A stretch of DNA of 64,000 bases from Lunularia cruciata (GCA_948567375.1 OX419756.1:30084333-30148332); one strand, 5' to 3'; positions 34,988 to 46,044 are shown, counted from the stretch's first letter. Translations and numbers: made by a program. The notes: generated by a model not told the origin, from the sequence alone.

Positions 34988-36169
34988 GGCTCCTTCTTCT
35001 TGTGCACCTTGTAATTTTATAGTCCTATACTAATCAATCACTCTTCAGTCACTACTCCTCTCAAATTTCTGATTCGGTGAAGTTGTTGCCTGTCACTATC
35101 AAGAAGTTCTTGATCTCGAGGTCATTACTTTCTTCCCTCGTACTTTCTTGATTACGCCGACTCTGAAGAAGTTTGTTATAGGTTCTTCGGATCCGCTCGT
35201 GCCGCCCGATATGAAGTCTCTCTCTCTCCATCTTTGTCTTTGGCTTCTTCTTCACATCTTGACCCGAAGTCAAATTTGGGTTCATGCTGACAAGGCCAGT
35301 CCGAGTACTTTGCCTTATAACCCAAAGCCATGTTACCTCAGCTTTTTTCCCGAAGACTCTTTTCTTTGCCTTCTTTGGTCATACAGGTGCAATCCGACTT
35401 CTCTATACACTTCTTCTTCTCCATTTCCAAAAAAAACAAAAAATGAGAGTACCACATAAGCACTCTGAAGTAATGAGGGAGGATTTAGTAAAGTGTCACA
35501 AGGAGGCATTCATACTGTTATGTTGTTCAATATTCATAATTCTTGAAGATAGATCAAGCAAAGTGTTCATTTCAACGCTCGTTGCTTGAGCTTGATTTTG
35601 AGTATCAACTCTATGTTTTTGTTTGTGAGCGTGTGAAGAATTTCAAAGTGAAAATCAGTGTGTTTGTTGGATGTTGGATTCCACAGTCTTGATCTTCATT
35701 CTGTGTGTTTGATCCTTAGTGAAGTGTCATCAAAGCAATGCCTTGATAGATCTGAGAGGAATTGTAGTGTTGGTAGTATTCTGCAGTTGTAAGTGCAGTG
35801 CAATGTTGATGTGAAGCAATTTTGATCAAGGAAGTTGTGCCTTCAGTGGAGGGGTGGAACACAATTCTGAGGCAAAGTCGTTTTGTAGTGAAGTGCCATC
35901 TTCAAGAGAATCTGAATCATCACAATCAAGATTTTTTTAGACAAAATTTGTTATGTTGTGATTATAAGGGTGTGAATTTGTGACAAGTTGTCAATATTGT
36001 GTGCTTGTTACTCTCTTTTGGGTGTGGTTTCTACCCAAGAGACTAAAGAAGGACTTAAGAAGAACCACATTGGTGATAGTTGCTTTGTATTTGACCAATT
36101 TTGACCAGTATCTTTGCGGGAACAAACTTTACTTACTTGATTACCACAAAAGTGATATTTATTGTCACA

Positions 36170-36433
36170 ACAGGCCTAAGATTTCTCAACTCTTTCCTCA
36201 AGCCAAACACCTAAGAATAATACCAAGTCAATACACTAGAATCCAAAATAGTGGTGCTCATCTTTTCCACTTCCTCTAAAGTAAGGTCCTCTCTATCTTA
36301 GCTATGACTAACTTTAGCTAATCATAACTAATGTAGAACCATCATTTATCTCTATATTAATAATATCTCTCAAGTACTTGTAATACCAAGCTAAATATCA
36401 CAATACCATACACATGCACGAATAGGTGTTACA
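36170..36433 (-). repeat. A4 3' LTR, U3 remnant (264 bp)
   Basis: An inverted A LTR end (GGTGTTACA at 36433) running back to the point where B2 was inserted. The other LTR part must lie left of the window, beyond B1. Confidence 0.82.
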
Positions 36434-36445
36434 TTTACTCCGAGA
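36434..36445 (-). other. Polypurine tract region of A4
   Basis: The minus strand reads AGTCTCGGAGTAAA, a decayed form of AGTCCGGGGGTAAA in A1, directly before the LTR start at 36433. Confidence 0.55.
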
Positions 36446-36481
36446 CTAAGTTTTCACTTTGTCCTCAAAGTGAAGGTGTCT

Positions 36482-36999
36482 CTACCTTCTATGATACATC
36501 TTCAACTTATCATGGTTAATCCTATCAAAGTGTCTTCCTCCCAAATCCTTGTGATGATAGGTGTAATTGCCCACACCTTCTCTTCTATGAAAGGTCCAAA
36601 GTACTTAGGCAAAAACTTCTTTTGTAATCTTTTGAATCGAAAAGAATCAAACAACATTACCAAATCACCTTCTTTGAAAGGCTCCACCTTCTTCTTGCTT
36701 TGCCTCTTGTCATAGCTCTCCTTTTGTTTACTTTGGGCTTGCTCCACTCAAACCATAGCAATTGCTCTTGCCTCTTCCAACTCCATGAGTTGTTCCTTCC
36801 TTGACTTCTCTGCATCACCTCCTTGTACTTTCTTCAATCTCTTATGAATGCTTTGGAAGGTAGGAAGATCAAAGTGAATAGGTAGGGTAGACTCAATACC
36901 ATATACCAATTGAAAATAGAGAATATCCGGTGGAAGTCTTCATGGTTGTCCTATACTCCCACAAAACAACATGAATCTTTTTGTCCAAATGATGTTTAG
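36482..36999 (-). pseudogene. A4 integrase C-terminal part
   Basis: The minus-strand continuation of the family A integrase, from the point where the B LTR was inserted (36999) to TAG at 36482-36484. It contains VEPFKEGDLVMLFDSFRFK and KYFGPFIEEKVW. It corresponds to 9434-9949 of A1 and joins in order with 61112-62243. Stops near 36748 and 36915 break it. Confidence 0.82.
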
Positions 37000-37004
37000 T
37001 GTGA

Positions 37005-38902
37005 TGTGGTGCCCACATTTTTCATTTTGGACAAGTTTTAAAGAAGAAGTGCATTACTAAAACCAAATTGAACCCAAATGGAGAAGAAACAATGAGAAGT
37101 CTATATTTTGATTTGACCCAAGGAAGTCTACTTCATGTAAGAGGAAGAAGGACTCGGACTGGATCAGACCCAAAGAAGCTTACTTTGTGTCAGAGGAAGA
37201 AGAAGAAAAAGGAGATCAGATGCCAAAGGAAGGTCCTTGCATCGGAATGGAGGTTGTAGGTCAGGATTCTTGCAGGGGCCATATCTCAATGATGACAAGT
37301 CCAAATTGTGCATGCTATAACTTGTTGGAAGCACATTGTTTAGAGCTTTCCATTTCCACCAAAATTGCTAAGTTTAGATGAATGTAGCAGAAGTTATTTG
37401 CATTTGAAGTTTTGGAAGTAAATGTATAAAGTAGTTGAGTATCTTTGGGTTAGTGTCTTTGGGTTCATAGTACTTTGGGTCTATACAACTTTGGACTTTG
37501 GGTTTACATGACTTCGGGTTTACAAGACTTTGCCTCAAGACAAAAATGACTAGATTTGAGGTAGTCGGACCTCGAAGTGCAATGAAGGTGACTTCTGGAA
37601 TCTTGCTAGAGGCATCATAGGAGGTTAGAGTAGAGAAAGAAGATATTTAGGATACCCATGACTTCAATTTCAGTTCTGATTGAAGATAGGATAGAATTAG
37701 AGGAGAAATACCAATAGTGAACAAACCCGAAGTGCAAGATCAGACTGTAAGTGTCTTTGGGTCAATAACATGAGCAATTAAGGGAAAGTGGATTGCAAAT
37801 TGAAGGTGTACATAGTGTACCCATGCTTTCAATTATAATTCTTGATGATGACATAGTAGAATTAGTAAAGGAATTGATAGCAGTTAGACCCAAAGTAAGA
37901 GAGATAGGAGTGCAAGTGTCTTTGGATTTGACATTTGACACTTTAGAGAAGGGTGAGTTAAAAGATAGAAATTTAGAAGGATTAACTATGATAGGAATTG
38001 TAGATCAGGAAAGAGAAATGTTAGAATTAGTAGAGGAGTTAAAAGTTATGAAACCTGAGGACAGAGTAGTGGTGAGTGAAATTACTTCAGGATTGCAAGC
38101 CAAGGAAGAAGAAGACATCGGATCAGAGTAGTAAGAGTTTGAGGTAGGAAGAGGTAGATATGAAGAGGTGCATTGTCATTTTGGATCTATAGGTTAGAAG
38201 AGTTGTTGTAGAATGGTATGTTTGTTAGAACTATCATTTGCTTCACTATTTAAGAGTGGCATTCACATGAAATTGTTGTTCAGTGCTCATTATTTTTGAG
38301 AATAGATAAAGCAAAGTGTTGTGAAGTAGTGCTTGTTGCTTGAGCTTGATTCCAAATATCAATTTTGTGCTTGTGTTTGTGAGTGTGTGGAGAAATTCAA
38401 AGTGAAAATCAGTGAGCTTGTTGGATGTTGGATTCGGTAGCCTTGATCTTCATTCTGTGTGTTTGATCTTGAGTGAAGTGCAATCAAAGCAATGCCTTGA
38501 CAGATCTGAGAGGAATTGTAGTGTTGGTAGTATTTTGCATTTGTGAATGCAGCGCAATGTTGATGTGAAGCAATTTTGATCAAGGAAGTTGTGCCTTCAG
38601 TGGAGAGGTGGAACACAATTTTGTGGCAAATTCGTTTTGCAATGAAGTGCCATTTTTGGGAGAGCCTGAATCATCACAATCAAGATTGTTTGTAAAAGAT
38701 TTGATGGAGTTGTGATTAAGAAGTGTTAATTTGTGACAAGATTGCAAATCAATGCTTGTTACTCTCTTCTAGGTGTGGTTTCTACCCGAGAGACTAAAGA
38801 AGAACTACATGTTACTGTTTGACTTTGTATTTTGACATTTCTGATTAGTATCTCTACGGGAATGAACTTTACCGCAAAAGTGATATTTGCCGGGTTGTCA
38901 CA
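37005..38902 (+). repeat. Solo LTR of family B, short form (1898 bp), direct
   Basis: Starts TGTGGTGCCCAC at 37005 and ends GGGTTGTCACA at 38902. TSD TGTGA at 37000-37004 and 38903-38907, which is the first five bases of the inverted LTR it entered. TATTTAAG lies at 38247-38254. Most of the U3 ORF is deleted. Confidence 0.9.
37793..38131 (+). pseudogene. C-terminal piece of the U3 ORF in the short LTR
   Basis: An open stretch of 112 codons ending EEEDIGSE and TAG at 38129-38131, 116 nt before TATTTAAG. It carries the conserved segments VSLDLTFDTLEKGE and VMKPEDRVVVSE found in the other LTR ORFs. The upstream part, 37005-37792, is degenerate. Confidence 0.55.
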
Positions 38903-39695
38903 TGTGACAACTTGGCAAAGATCACTTTTGCGGTAATCAAGTAAGTAAATTTCATTCCAGCAAAGATACAATTTAGAATTGGTCAAATATGGAGTCAAAC
39001 AATAACAAGTAGTTCTTTTTGGTTGTGTCTTTAATCTCTCAGGTACAAACCACTCCCAAAAAATAGTAGCAAGCACTAATTTGCAGTCTTGTCACAACAT
39101 TTTGTCACCCATAATCACAACTTCATCAAATCTTTCCAAACAATCTTGATTGTGATGATTTATTCTCTCCCAAAATAGCACTTCACTACAAAACAACTTT
39201 GCCTCAAATTGTGTTCCACCCCTCCACTAAAGGCACAACTTCCTTGATCAAAATTGCTTCACATCATTATTGTATTGCACTTGCAATTACAAAATACTAC
39301 CAACACTACAATTCCTCTCAGACCTATCAAGGCATTGCTCCTATTGCACTTCACTCAAGATCAAACACATAGAATGAAGATCAAAGCTATGGAATCCAAC
39401 ATCCAACAAGCACATTAATTTACACTTTGAAATTCTTCACACACTCACAAACACACACACAATGTTGATACTCATAATTAAGCTCAAGCAACGAGCATTG
39501 AAATCAGCACTTTACTTTATCTATTCTGAAAAATCATAAGCACTAAACAACAACATACTACGAATGCCACCTTTAAATAAGTAGAGCACTTGACAGTTAT
39601 CTAACAACTATACCATTTCCTAACAACTCTTCCTACCTGTAGATCCAAAATGACAATGCACCTCTTCATATTTGCCTCTTTAAATCTCAAAATTT

Positions 39696-40249
39696 TTACT
39701 TCTCCGATCCGATGTCTACCTCTTCCTCTACTTCCAAACCCAATGCAACCTCACATACTACTATATCCTCATGTTTCACAACTTCTAACTCTTCTACTAA
39801 TTCTAACACTTCTTCTTCCTGATTTATAATTCCCGCCATGGGTAACCTTCCTAACTCTTGATCTCCTGATCCACTCTTCTCTAATATCTCCAATGGCAAC
39901 TCCAAAGATATATGCACTCCTATCTCATCAACTTTGGGCTTTGCTCTTACATCCTTCCAAAGTTTATCTATCTCTAACTTAACTAAATCCAATCTAATCA
40001 TGATATTGTCTTCCACTTCCAATATCTTCTTATCTACACGAGTTCTGAGACTAATTAGCAAAGCGTTCAAATCTTTATCCTTTGCATTTCTCCTCCTCGT
40101 TGCTTGCACCAACAACCTTAACTTGTGTAATCTTGTTTCTTCAATCCGCACACTGGCTTCTGTACTCAGCATTATGTTCATCTTGATTACGATCTCCTTT
40201 AGTGGCTCAAGCCTCATCCTTCTCTCTTATTCTTGATCCGCTTGCCAAT
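39696..40249 (-). pseudogene. U3 ORF C-terminal part of the inverted LTR (37000-61111)
   Basis: From the C1 insertion point (40249) to TAA at 39696-39698, with an open run of 173 codons from 40217. It shows RIEETRLHKLRLLVQAT, a helical region, ISLELPLEILEKSGSGD and the end EEVDIGSEK. The stop lies 117 nt before TATTTAAA (39572-39579). The full frame in this LTR joins 60700-59050, 46044-45680 and 40249-39696, about 856 codons. Confidence 0.65.
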
Positions 40250-40324
40250 TGTAACAATATGGAGTTTAGAGACAAAGTTAGTCGGGCTTACAAAGTAGAG
40301 AAGAAGAAAAAATAAGTAGGTAGC

Positions 40325-40461
40325 TTCTAGAAGCTTCTAACTAGCTTAGCTTGCATGCCAAGTAGGCGGCTTCTAGAAGGAAGCTTCTTGAGAAGCTTCC
40401 TAGTTAACTTGGCTTGCACTTCAAGAAAGCGGCTCAAGGAAGCTTCTTGAGAAGCTTCAAG
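40325..40461 (+). promoter_or_regulatory. Heat-shock-element-like cluster in the C1 LTR
   Basis: TTCTAGAAGCTTC at 40325-40337 is a perfect three-unit TTCnnGAAnnTTC heat-shock element. Two more GAAGCTTC palindromes follow, including AGGAAGCTTCTTGAGAAGCTTCCT near 40378-40401, an 11-bp inverted repeat with a TG spacer, and a similar one near 40438-40459. They lie just upstream of the TATA box. Function is inferred from the consensus only. Confidence 0.5.
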
Positions 40462-40477
40462 AGTCTTGTATGCTACC

Positions 40478-40485
40478 TATAAATA
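40478..40485 (+). promoter_or_regulatory. TATA box of C1 5' LTR
   Basis: TATAAATA, repeated at the same place in the 3' LTR (near 45563). Confidence 0.65.
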
Positions 40486-40590
40486 CCAAGGCCGAAGCTC
40501 ATGCTAGGCATTTGGAGTTTTCTCTCATTCAAGTGTCCCAATGTGAGTTTCAATTCTCTTATTTCTCTCCTTGGTTTTGGTCTTTTACAT

Positions 40591-40602
40591 TGGTATCAGA
40601 GC
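40591..40602 (+). other. Primer-binding site of C1 (initiator tRNA-Met)
   Basis: TGGTATCAGAGC one base after the LTR end, the standard site complementary to the 3' end of plant initiator tRNA-Met. Confidence 0.92.
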
Positions 40603-40860
40603 AGGAATGGGATGGATGGAATTTATAGACCACCAAATCCACTTCTGCCAAACCATTGGGACTTTCATGTCCAGATATTACCAAAGCATCATTTGACACA
40701 ATTCATCATCTCACGCTTTGGGCAGGATTTTCTACATATGATCACCGTGTCAGAGGAACCCTTGATACTTCTAGTTGTAACTTATGGAGAACGGTGGACG
40801 TGTTGTATCTATGTGTTAGTCAACTAGATAAAATGAGGGTAGTGGAATAGAGTAGTAGCA

Positions 40861-41742
40861 ATGGCGGCAATACCGGATGTTATCCTTGCAATGCAACAAC
40901 AAATCAAGCATCTTACTCGATTGTTGGATGAACAAGACCAACAACGACGAGAACAGATATACAGAGCGCCAGTTCGAGATGGAGAAGATCACATTTGATT
41001 TCCAAAACCCAAGGTGTTTGAAGGCAAGAATCTTCCAAGCACAATGGAGAATTTTGTGTTTGATTGTGAATGTTACTTTGAAACCACCAATCTTCAAGAC
41101 GAGCGGAAACAAATTCTCTTGGCTTCTAGCCAATTGGATGGCGTGGCAAAACTTTAGTGGCAATTCCGAGTAGAAAGAGCTGAACAACAAATTGTTACAC
41201 CAATTTTGACATGGGCAGAATTCAAGGATGCAATACTTGGTCAATTTCAGACTATAAATGCCACCCGAGCTGCACGAGATAAATTGGCGGAGTTGAGAAG
41301 CTACATCACACAATTTCAGAATATCATCATGCAAATTCCAGATATCCAAGAAGGTGAAGTTCTGGATCAATTTGTGCAAGGATTGAAGTCACGAACCAGA
41401 TTGGAGGTGACCATACGAGAGCTATAGAATGTAGAAGAAGCCATGCAATTGGCTGAGCATTTTGATTCCTTAGTTGCGACAACTTGGTCTCGACCTTGAC
41501 CTACACAAAAACTACCATTACCACGAGTGGAAGAACCGGTACCAATGGAGATTGATGCTATCCAACAAAGACCACTTGGCACAGCAGATAGAGAAAGATT
41601 ACAACAAAATGGAGGTTGCTTTTATTGTTGCCAAGTTGGACATTGCATTGCTGAATGTCCACTTAGGAATGGGCAATCTCGACAAGTTGCCCAGATGGAG
41701 TTTGTAGAACATAATGATCAAGCAAACAAAGAATCCCAATAG
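40861..41742 (+). pseudogene. C1 gag
   Basis: ATG at 40861 (MAAIPDVILAMQQQIKHL). The capsid region includes TWAEFKDAILGQF near 41205 and LDQFVQGLKSRTRLE near 41362, typical of chromovirus gag. One knuckle, CFYCCQVGHCIAEC, is near 41612-41653. In-frame stops near 40996, 41155, 41425 and 41498 interrupt it. It ends at TAG 41740-41742. Confidence 0.82.
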
Positions 41743-44640
41743 GAGATTTCGAGCCGCCTATTGGAAGCTTGATTAGTTCCAATGGGATTGAAGGCTCGAC
41801 CTATGCAAGTTTGCTTCACTTGCAAGGTACGATATCTAATCAGGGTTGTAGGATTTTGGTTGATTCTAGAAGTTCAAAGAATTGCATATCTATGCAAGTA
41901 GCAAAGGAATTGGGTATTCCTATCAAGCCAGTGATTGGAAGTAGTTTGATGATGGCGGATGGTAGAAAAGGTTCTACATTCCTCATCTTGCATCCTATTA
42001 CCTTCAAGATTGGGAAGGAGTATTTGGAGTGTATGAGGTTTGTAGTGGCACCTCTACACTATGATATCATTCTGGGTCTACCTTGGCTTGAATGTCATAA
42101 GGTTCAATTCGATTGGACCCGACATCAAATTCAAGTACAACACCAAGGTAGGAATTTCCGATTAGGTTGTCTGGCACCTCTAAGTAAGACACCTAAGAAT
42201 GTCCCAAGATGGGAAGTTTGTTGAGAAGGTAGCCATAGAGCAAATTTGGAAGGGAGATGAGTCCCAAGATGGGAAGTTTGCCAAGAAGGCAACCATGGAG
42301 CAAGCTTGGAAGAGAGATGAGTCCCTAGAAGGGAAGTTTGTTAATGAAGCAGCCATAGAGCAAACTTTGGAGGAAGATAAGTCTGTATTTGCGGTGTGGA
42401 TCAAGCCAATTGCACAAGAACAATCTGAGGAGGGCCAGGTGTCGCATCAAGCAACGGTTGATCAGATAGTTAAGGAGTTTGCATATGTGTTTCCGGATGA
42501 TCTGCCCAAGGGATTACCCTCTAATCGAGGTATGCCCTTCAAGATTGAGTTATTGTTAGAGAGTACTCCAGTGCGTAGACCAATCTATCGGCTCTCACAA
42601 AAGGAGTTGGAGGAGTTGCGAACAACACTAGAGAGTTGTTGGAGAAGGATTTCATATAACATAGTACCTCTCCGTGGGGAGCACCGGTACTATTTGTTCC
42701 AAAGAAGGATGGAGAACTTTGTTTCTATATTGATTATTGTGGGCTTAATAAGCAAACCGTGAAGAATGCATATCCCTTGCCTCGGATTGATGACCTGCTT
42801 GACCAATTAAGTGGAGCACGCTACTTTTCCAAGTTGGATCTTCGTAGCAGCTATTGGCAAATTCCTATTGAAGGAGAGGACGTGCAAAAGACTACCTTTC
42901 GCACAAGGTATGGACATTTTGAGTGGAGAGTTCTACTATTCAGACTCACTAATGCTCCAGCAGTCTTCATAGATCAGATGCATCGGGTGTTGGAGGGACT
43001 ATTGGATCAGTCCGTGGTAGTGTTCTTAGATGATATCTTAATCTATAGTAGGATAGAGGCAAAACATAGGAATCATGTGCGAGAAGTCTTAAGACGACTA
43101 TGACAATGGAAATTTTACTCCAAGAAGTCAAAGTGTGCTTTTTGGCAGAAAGAGGTTACCTTCTTGGGTCATAAGATCTCATCAGAGGGGATCAAGATGG
43201 AAGAAGAGAAGACCAAGGCCATTATTGATTGGCCTACCCCAAAGGATGCTACAGAAGTATGAGCATCCAATGGATTGGCCAGTTTTTTCCAACGGTTCAT
43301 CCACTATTATGCTCACGTGGCTGCACCATTGACTGACCTCTTGGGAAAGAACTTGAGCTTCCAGTGGACCACCAAGCATGAAGAAGCATTCCAGAAGTTA
43401 AAGCATATGGTGTCTTCAAGACCTATTCTTCAACCATATGATCCTCAACTACCTTGTGTGGTTGATTTTGATGCTTCTAACTTTGCAACATGAATTTCTA
43501 GATGGACTACATCCTATTACCTTTGTGTCTCGCCGACTAAATACAGCTGAAAGAAATTACTCTGCTTGAGATTGGGAACAACTTGCAATGGTATATGCCA
43601 CCAAGGTATGGAGGCATTATCTCTTGGGGAAACAAGTGATCATGCGAACTGATCACAAACCATTGTTGTAGACCTTACACTTGGAGCACATGAAGAGTCG
43701 GCATCATTGATGGGAAGAGAAACTCCAATTGTTTGACATCAAACTTGAGTACAAACCAGGTCGGTTCTATGTCATCCCTGATGCTCTATCACGACGACTT
43801 GATTTGAAGGATCTCCCTCTCATCACGGCGGCAATAACAACTGTGTCCATTGACCTTAAGGTCCATAATGAGTTTCAATCAGCTCTACAACAAGATCCCT
43901 TCTTCCAAATGGTACACGGTTGTCTGACAGCACGCGACAAGAAGTACAACACCTTCTCTTTCAAGGAAGGCCTTTTATTCCATGCAGACTAGATCTATGT
44001 TCCAGCCAAAGGTGATCTTCAACTTTTGTGCCTTCAAGAAGCCCATGATTTACCAATAGCTGGTCACATGGGAGTGGACAAGACCTTGGGCACCCTCCAA
44101 CACCAATGGTGGTGGCCCAACATGACACGAGATGTTTGAGACTTTGTTTGATCATGTGAAAGTTGCCAACGGAACAAGGCCAGCAACCAGAAGCTGAGTG
44201 GACTCCTTCAACCACTCGCCATTCCATCCGCTTGTTGGTAGCATGTGAGCTTGGATCTCATTACATCCTTGCCAAAGACAAAATAAGGACACACCGCAAT
44301 TGTGGTGTTTGTGGATAAGCTTAGTAAGAAAATCCACTTGGCACCAACCTGTGATACCGTGGATGCTCCAACCTTAGCGCAAATCTACTTTGACAATGTC
44401 TTCAAGCACCATGGGATGCCACGAGTACTCATCTCCGACCGAGATCCTTGATTTACCGAGAAGTTTTGGCAAGCACTCTTCCAAACACTCAACACCAAGC
44501 TTGCTTTATCCATGGCCTATCATCCTCAAACTGATGGACAAACCAAACGTGCCAATCGTACATTGGAGGATATGTTGCGGGCCTTTGTCAATGTCCACCA
44601 TACCAACTGGGATGAATGTCTTGCAATTGCAGAATTGCCT
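41743..44640 (+). pseudogene. C1 protease, RT, RNase H, integrase core
   Basis: The protease reads ILVDSRSSKNCIS near 41855; the expected DSG is DSR, so the active site is damaged. [26 protein letters not shown] near 42768-42840 and [12 protein letters not shown] near 43016-43050 (catalytic LDD). RNase H: VDFDASNFAT near 43461 and RTDHKPLL near 43647. Integrase: finger with CESCQRN near 44155, LDLI near 44252, SDRDP near 44437 and the Glu region in RANRTLEDML near 44548-44577. Stops and frame changes are many (for example 42226, 42640, 43260, 43492, 43990 and 44448). Lineage below chromovirus is not assigned. Confidence 0.82.
42201..42380 (+). repeat. 60-bp tandem repeat (3 copies) between C1 protease and RT
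   Basis: Units start at 42201, 42261 and 42321 with GTCCCAAGATGGGAAGTTTG-like sequence. The exact 60-bp period encodes a 20-residue repeat of the form SQDGKF...EQ.W..DE, in frame. It forms an acidic linker before RT. Confidence 0.88.
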
Positions 44641-45269
44641 ATAACAATTCCAAACAGGCAAGCACCGGATTTTCTCCCTTCTTTCTCAATTTTGGCCAAG
44701 ATCTGCTTGTTCTAGATTCTCTTCTTGCTCCCCCTCCCTCTCAGGTTCCTCATACTTCTACATTCTTGATCACTATATCCCAATCTCTCCAACAAGCCAA
44801 ATCTCACCTCCTTGTTGCTCAGAATTGCCAAAAACACTATGCGGACCATCATCGTCGTGATCTCACCTTTGAAGTTGGTGATAAAGTCATGCTATCCTCT
44901 AGTAACCTCCCTCTCCCACTTGATACCCAAGTTTGTAAACTTGCTCCTAATTGGATAGGACCATTTGATATCACCCACATTATCTCTCTTGTTGCTTATC
45001 GACTTGCCTTACCTTGTCACATGCGTATCCATCCTGTCTTTCATGTTTCCAAGTTACAACCCTTTGTTCCTAACCCTTCTTCCTTTTCCTCTCGAGTCCA
45101 ACCTCCCCCTCTTCCTATCTCTATCAATGATCATGAGGAGTACGAAGTTGATCGTATCCTTGCGTGTCACCATATTCAACGAGGCCGTCGCCAACATATG
45201 GAGTACAAGGTCCTTTGGAAAGGATATCCCCTTCATGATGCCACATGGGAACCTCTTTCTCACCTCTAG
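44641..45269 (+). pseudogene. C1 integrase C-terminus with chromodomain
   Basis: An open stretch of about 210 codons. It holds ASTGFSPFFLNFGQ, VGDKVMLSSSNLPLP, a GPF/Y-type motif (APNWIGPFDI near 44945), then the chromodomain at about 45136-45263: EEYEVDRILACHHIQRG, the aromatic core YKVLWKGYP, and the end HDATWEPLSHL. In chromoviruses this domain targets integration to marked chromatin. A frameshift near 44640 separates it from the integrase core. The stop is at 45267-45269. Confidence 0.88.
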
Positions 45270-45330
45270 AATGCACAGATGGTCATCAAGGACTTTGAAG
45301 CTTTACTAGCGATGAGGACGTCACTAACTA

Positions 45331-45341
45331 GGGGCGGGGGA
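45331..45341 (+). other. Polypurine tract of C1
   Basis: GGGGCGGGGGA, four bases before the 3' LTR. Confidence 0.75.
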
Positions 45342-45344
45342 ATA

Positions 45345-45674
45345 TGTAACAATATGGAGTTTAGAGACAAAGTTAGTTGGGCTTACAAAGTAGAGAATAA
45401 GACAAAATAAGTAGGTAGCTTCTAACTAGCTTAGCTTGCACGCCAAGTAAGCAGCTTCTAGAAGGAAGCTTCTTGAGAAGCTTCCTAGTTAACTTGGCTT
45501 GCACTCCAAGAAAGCGGCTCAAGGAAGCTTCTTGAGAAGCTTCAAGAGTCTTGTATGCTACCTATAAATACCAAGGCCGAAGCTCATGCTAGGCATTTGG
45601 AGTTTTCTCTCATTCAAGTGTCCCAATGTGAGTTTCAATTCTCCTATTTCTCTCCTCGGTTTTGGTCTTTTACA
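45345..45674 (+). repeat. C1 3' LTR (330 bp)
   Basis: Partner of 40250-40589, ending TTTTACA and followed by the TSD CCAAT. It keeps the distal GAAGCTTC palindromes but lacks the perfect three-unit element. Confidence 0.94.
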
Positions 45675-45679
45675 CCAAT

Positions 45680-46044
45680 CTTCCCTATACATTGCCAGTT
45701 TTGCCTCAAATTTAGCTTTCACCGTCTCTTTCTCCTTCTCCTTTTGAACAATCTTCTCTTCTAGATTACAAAGTAACCCCCAAAACCTCTCTTCCTCTCT
45801 ATATCTCACTGTCAGCTCTCTTTGCTAGAGTTGTTTCTTCCCTTCTACACTCTCCATCACTCTATTGAGCTCTTGCTCTTTCTCTGCTTCTCTTGCCATA
45901 ATATGAATGATTTCTAATTGTGAATCAACAAACTATTGTTTCAAAATTTTATACTCAGCTATCCCTTGCTATGACATTTTGCTCTATAACTTGCTCTTTA
46001 TTTCCCACTTCCCTTTTTAGATTCTCAATTACTTGGTTTTGTAC
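45680..46044 (-). pseudogene. U3 ORF middle part of the inverted LTR (37000-61111)
   Basis: A minus-strand coiled-coil stretch with KEKEKETVKAKFEAKLAMYRE near 45760-45700, between the A3 and C1 insertions. It is homologous to 57240-57460 in the LTR at 56262. Stops are present. Confidence 0.6.

Larger units (their letters stand above)
31669..35456 (-). repeat. Solo LTR of family B, full length (3788 bp), inverted
   Basis: On the plus strand it starts TGTGACAACC at 31669 and ends GAGTACCACA at 35456. TSD TAAGT at 31664-31668 and TAAGC at 35457-35461. It lies in the B2 3' LTR. With the inverted one at 37000-61111 it defines the long LTR form: about 470 bp of 5' U3, an ORF of about 845 codons, a TATA box and about 660 bp after it. 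Confidence 0.92.
20533..36169 (+). mobile_element. Element B2: family B Ty3/gypsy retrotransposon with three insertions
   Basis: A plus-strand element with truncated 5' LTR (20533-21886), PBS, gag-pol (21975-28867), PPT and a complete 3' LTR (28879-36169 including insertions, about 2.77 kb without them). Both B2 LTRs share the same internal deletion joining GATTTAGTAAAGTGTCA to the R region, which shows that they are partners. It contains two A solo LTRs and one B solo LTR. Its right end abuts A4 LTR sequence; its left end is fused head-to-head to B1. Confidence 0.82.
28879..36169 (+). repeat. B2 3' LTR, interrupted by two solo LTRs
   Basis: The LTR pieces are 28879-29306, 30032-31668 and 35462-36169, about 2.77 kb in all. 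It starts TGTGGTACCCACA and ends ATTGTCACA. It lies between the PPT and the A4 flank, which proves that the coding sequence inside it is part of an LTR and not of the internal region. Confidence 0.88.
40250..40589 (+). repeat. C1 5' LTR (340 bp)
   Basis: TGTAACAATATGG to TCTTTTACA. It is 10 bp longer than its partner at 45345, mainly through one extra AGAAGCTTCT unit near 40330. Confidence 0.94.
40250..45674 (+). mobile_element. Chromovirus C1: complete Ty3/gypsy element with chromodomain (5.4 kb)
   Basis: LTRs at 40250-40589 and 45345-45674, PBS for initiator tRNA-Met, gag, protease, RT, RNase H, integrase with chromodomain, and PPT. A perfect 5-bp TSD, CCAAT, lies at 40245-40249 and 45675-45679. 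It sits inside the U3 ORF of the inverted B LTR. Many stops and frameshifts in gag-pol show that it is old and defective. Confidence 0.94.

Noticed and set aside
28868..36169. An env-like gene between pol and the 3' LTR of B2
   Set aside because: Only 11 bases separate the pol stop and the LTR. The ORF further on is inside the LTR and has no signal peptide or membrane segment.
38890..38915. A two-LTR circle junction or inverted-dimer joint
   Set aside because: The TGTGA duplication on both sides of 37005-38902 shows an ordinary insertion into the end of an existing LTR.
40250..45674. Endogenous pararetrovirus (caulimovirid) instead of a retrotransposon
   Set aside because: It has LTRs, TSD, an integrase and a chromodomain; no movement protein is seen.
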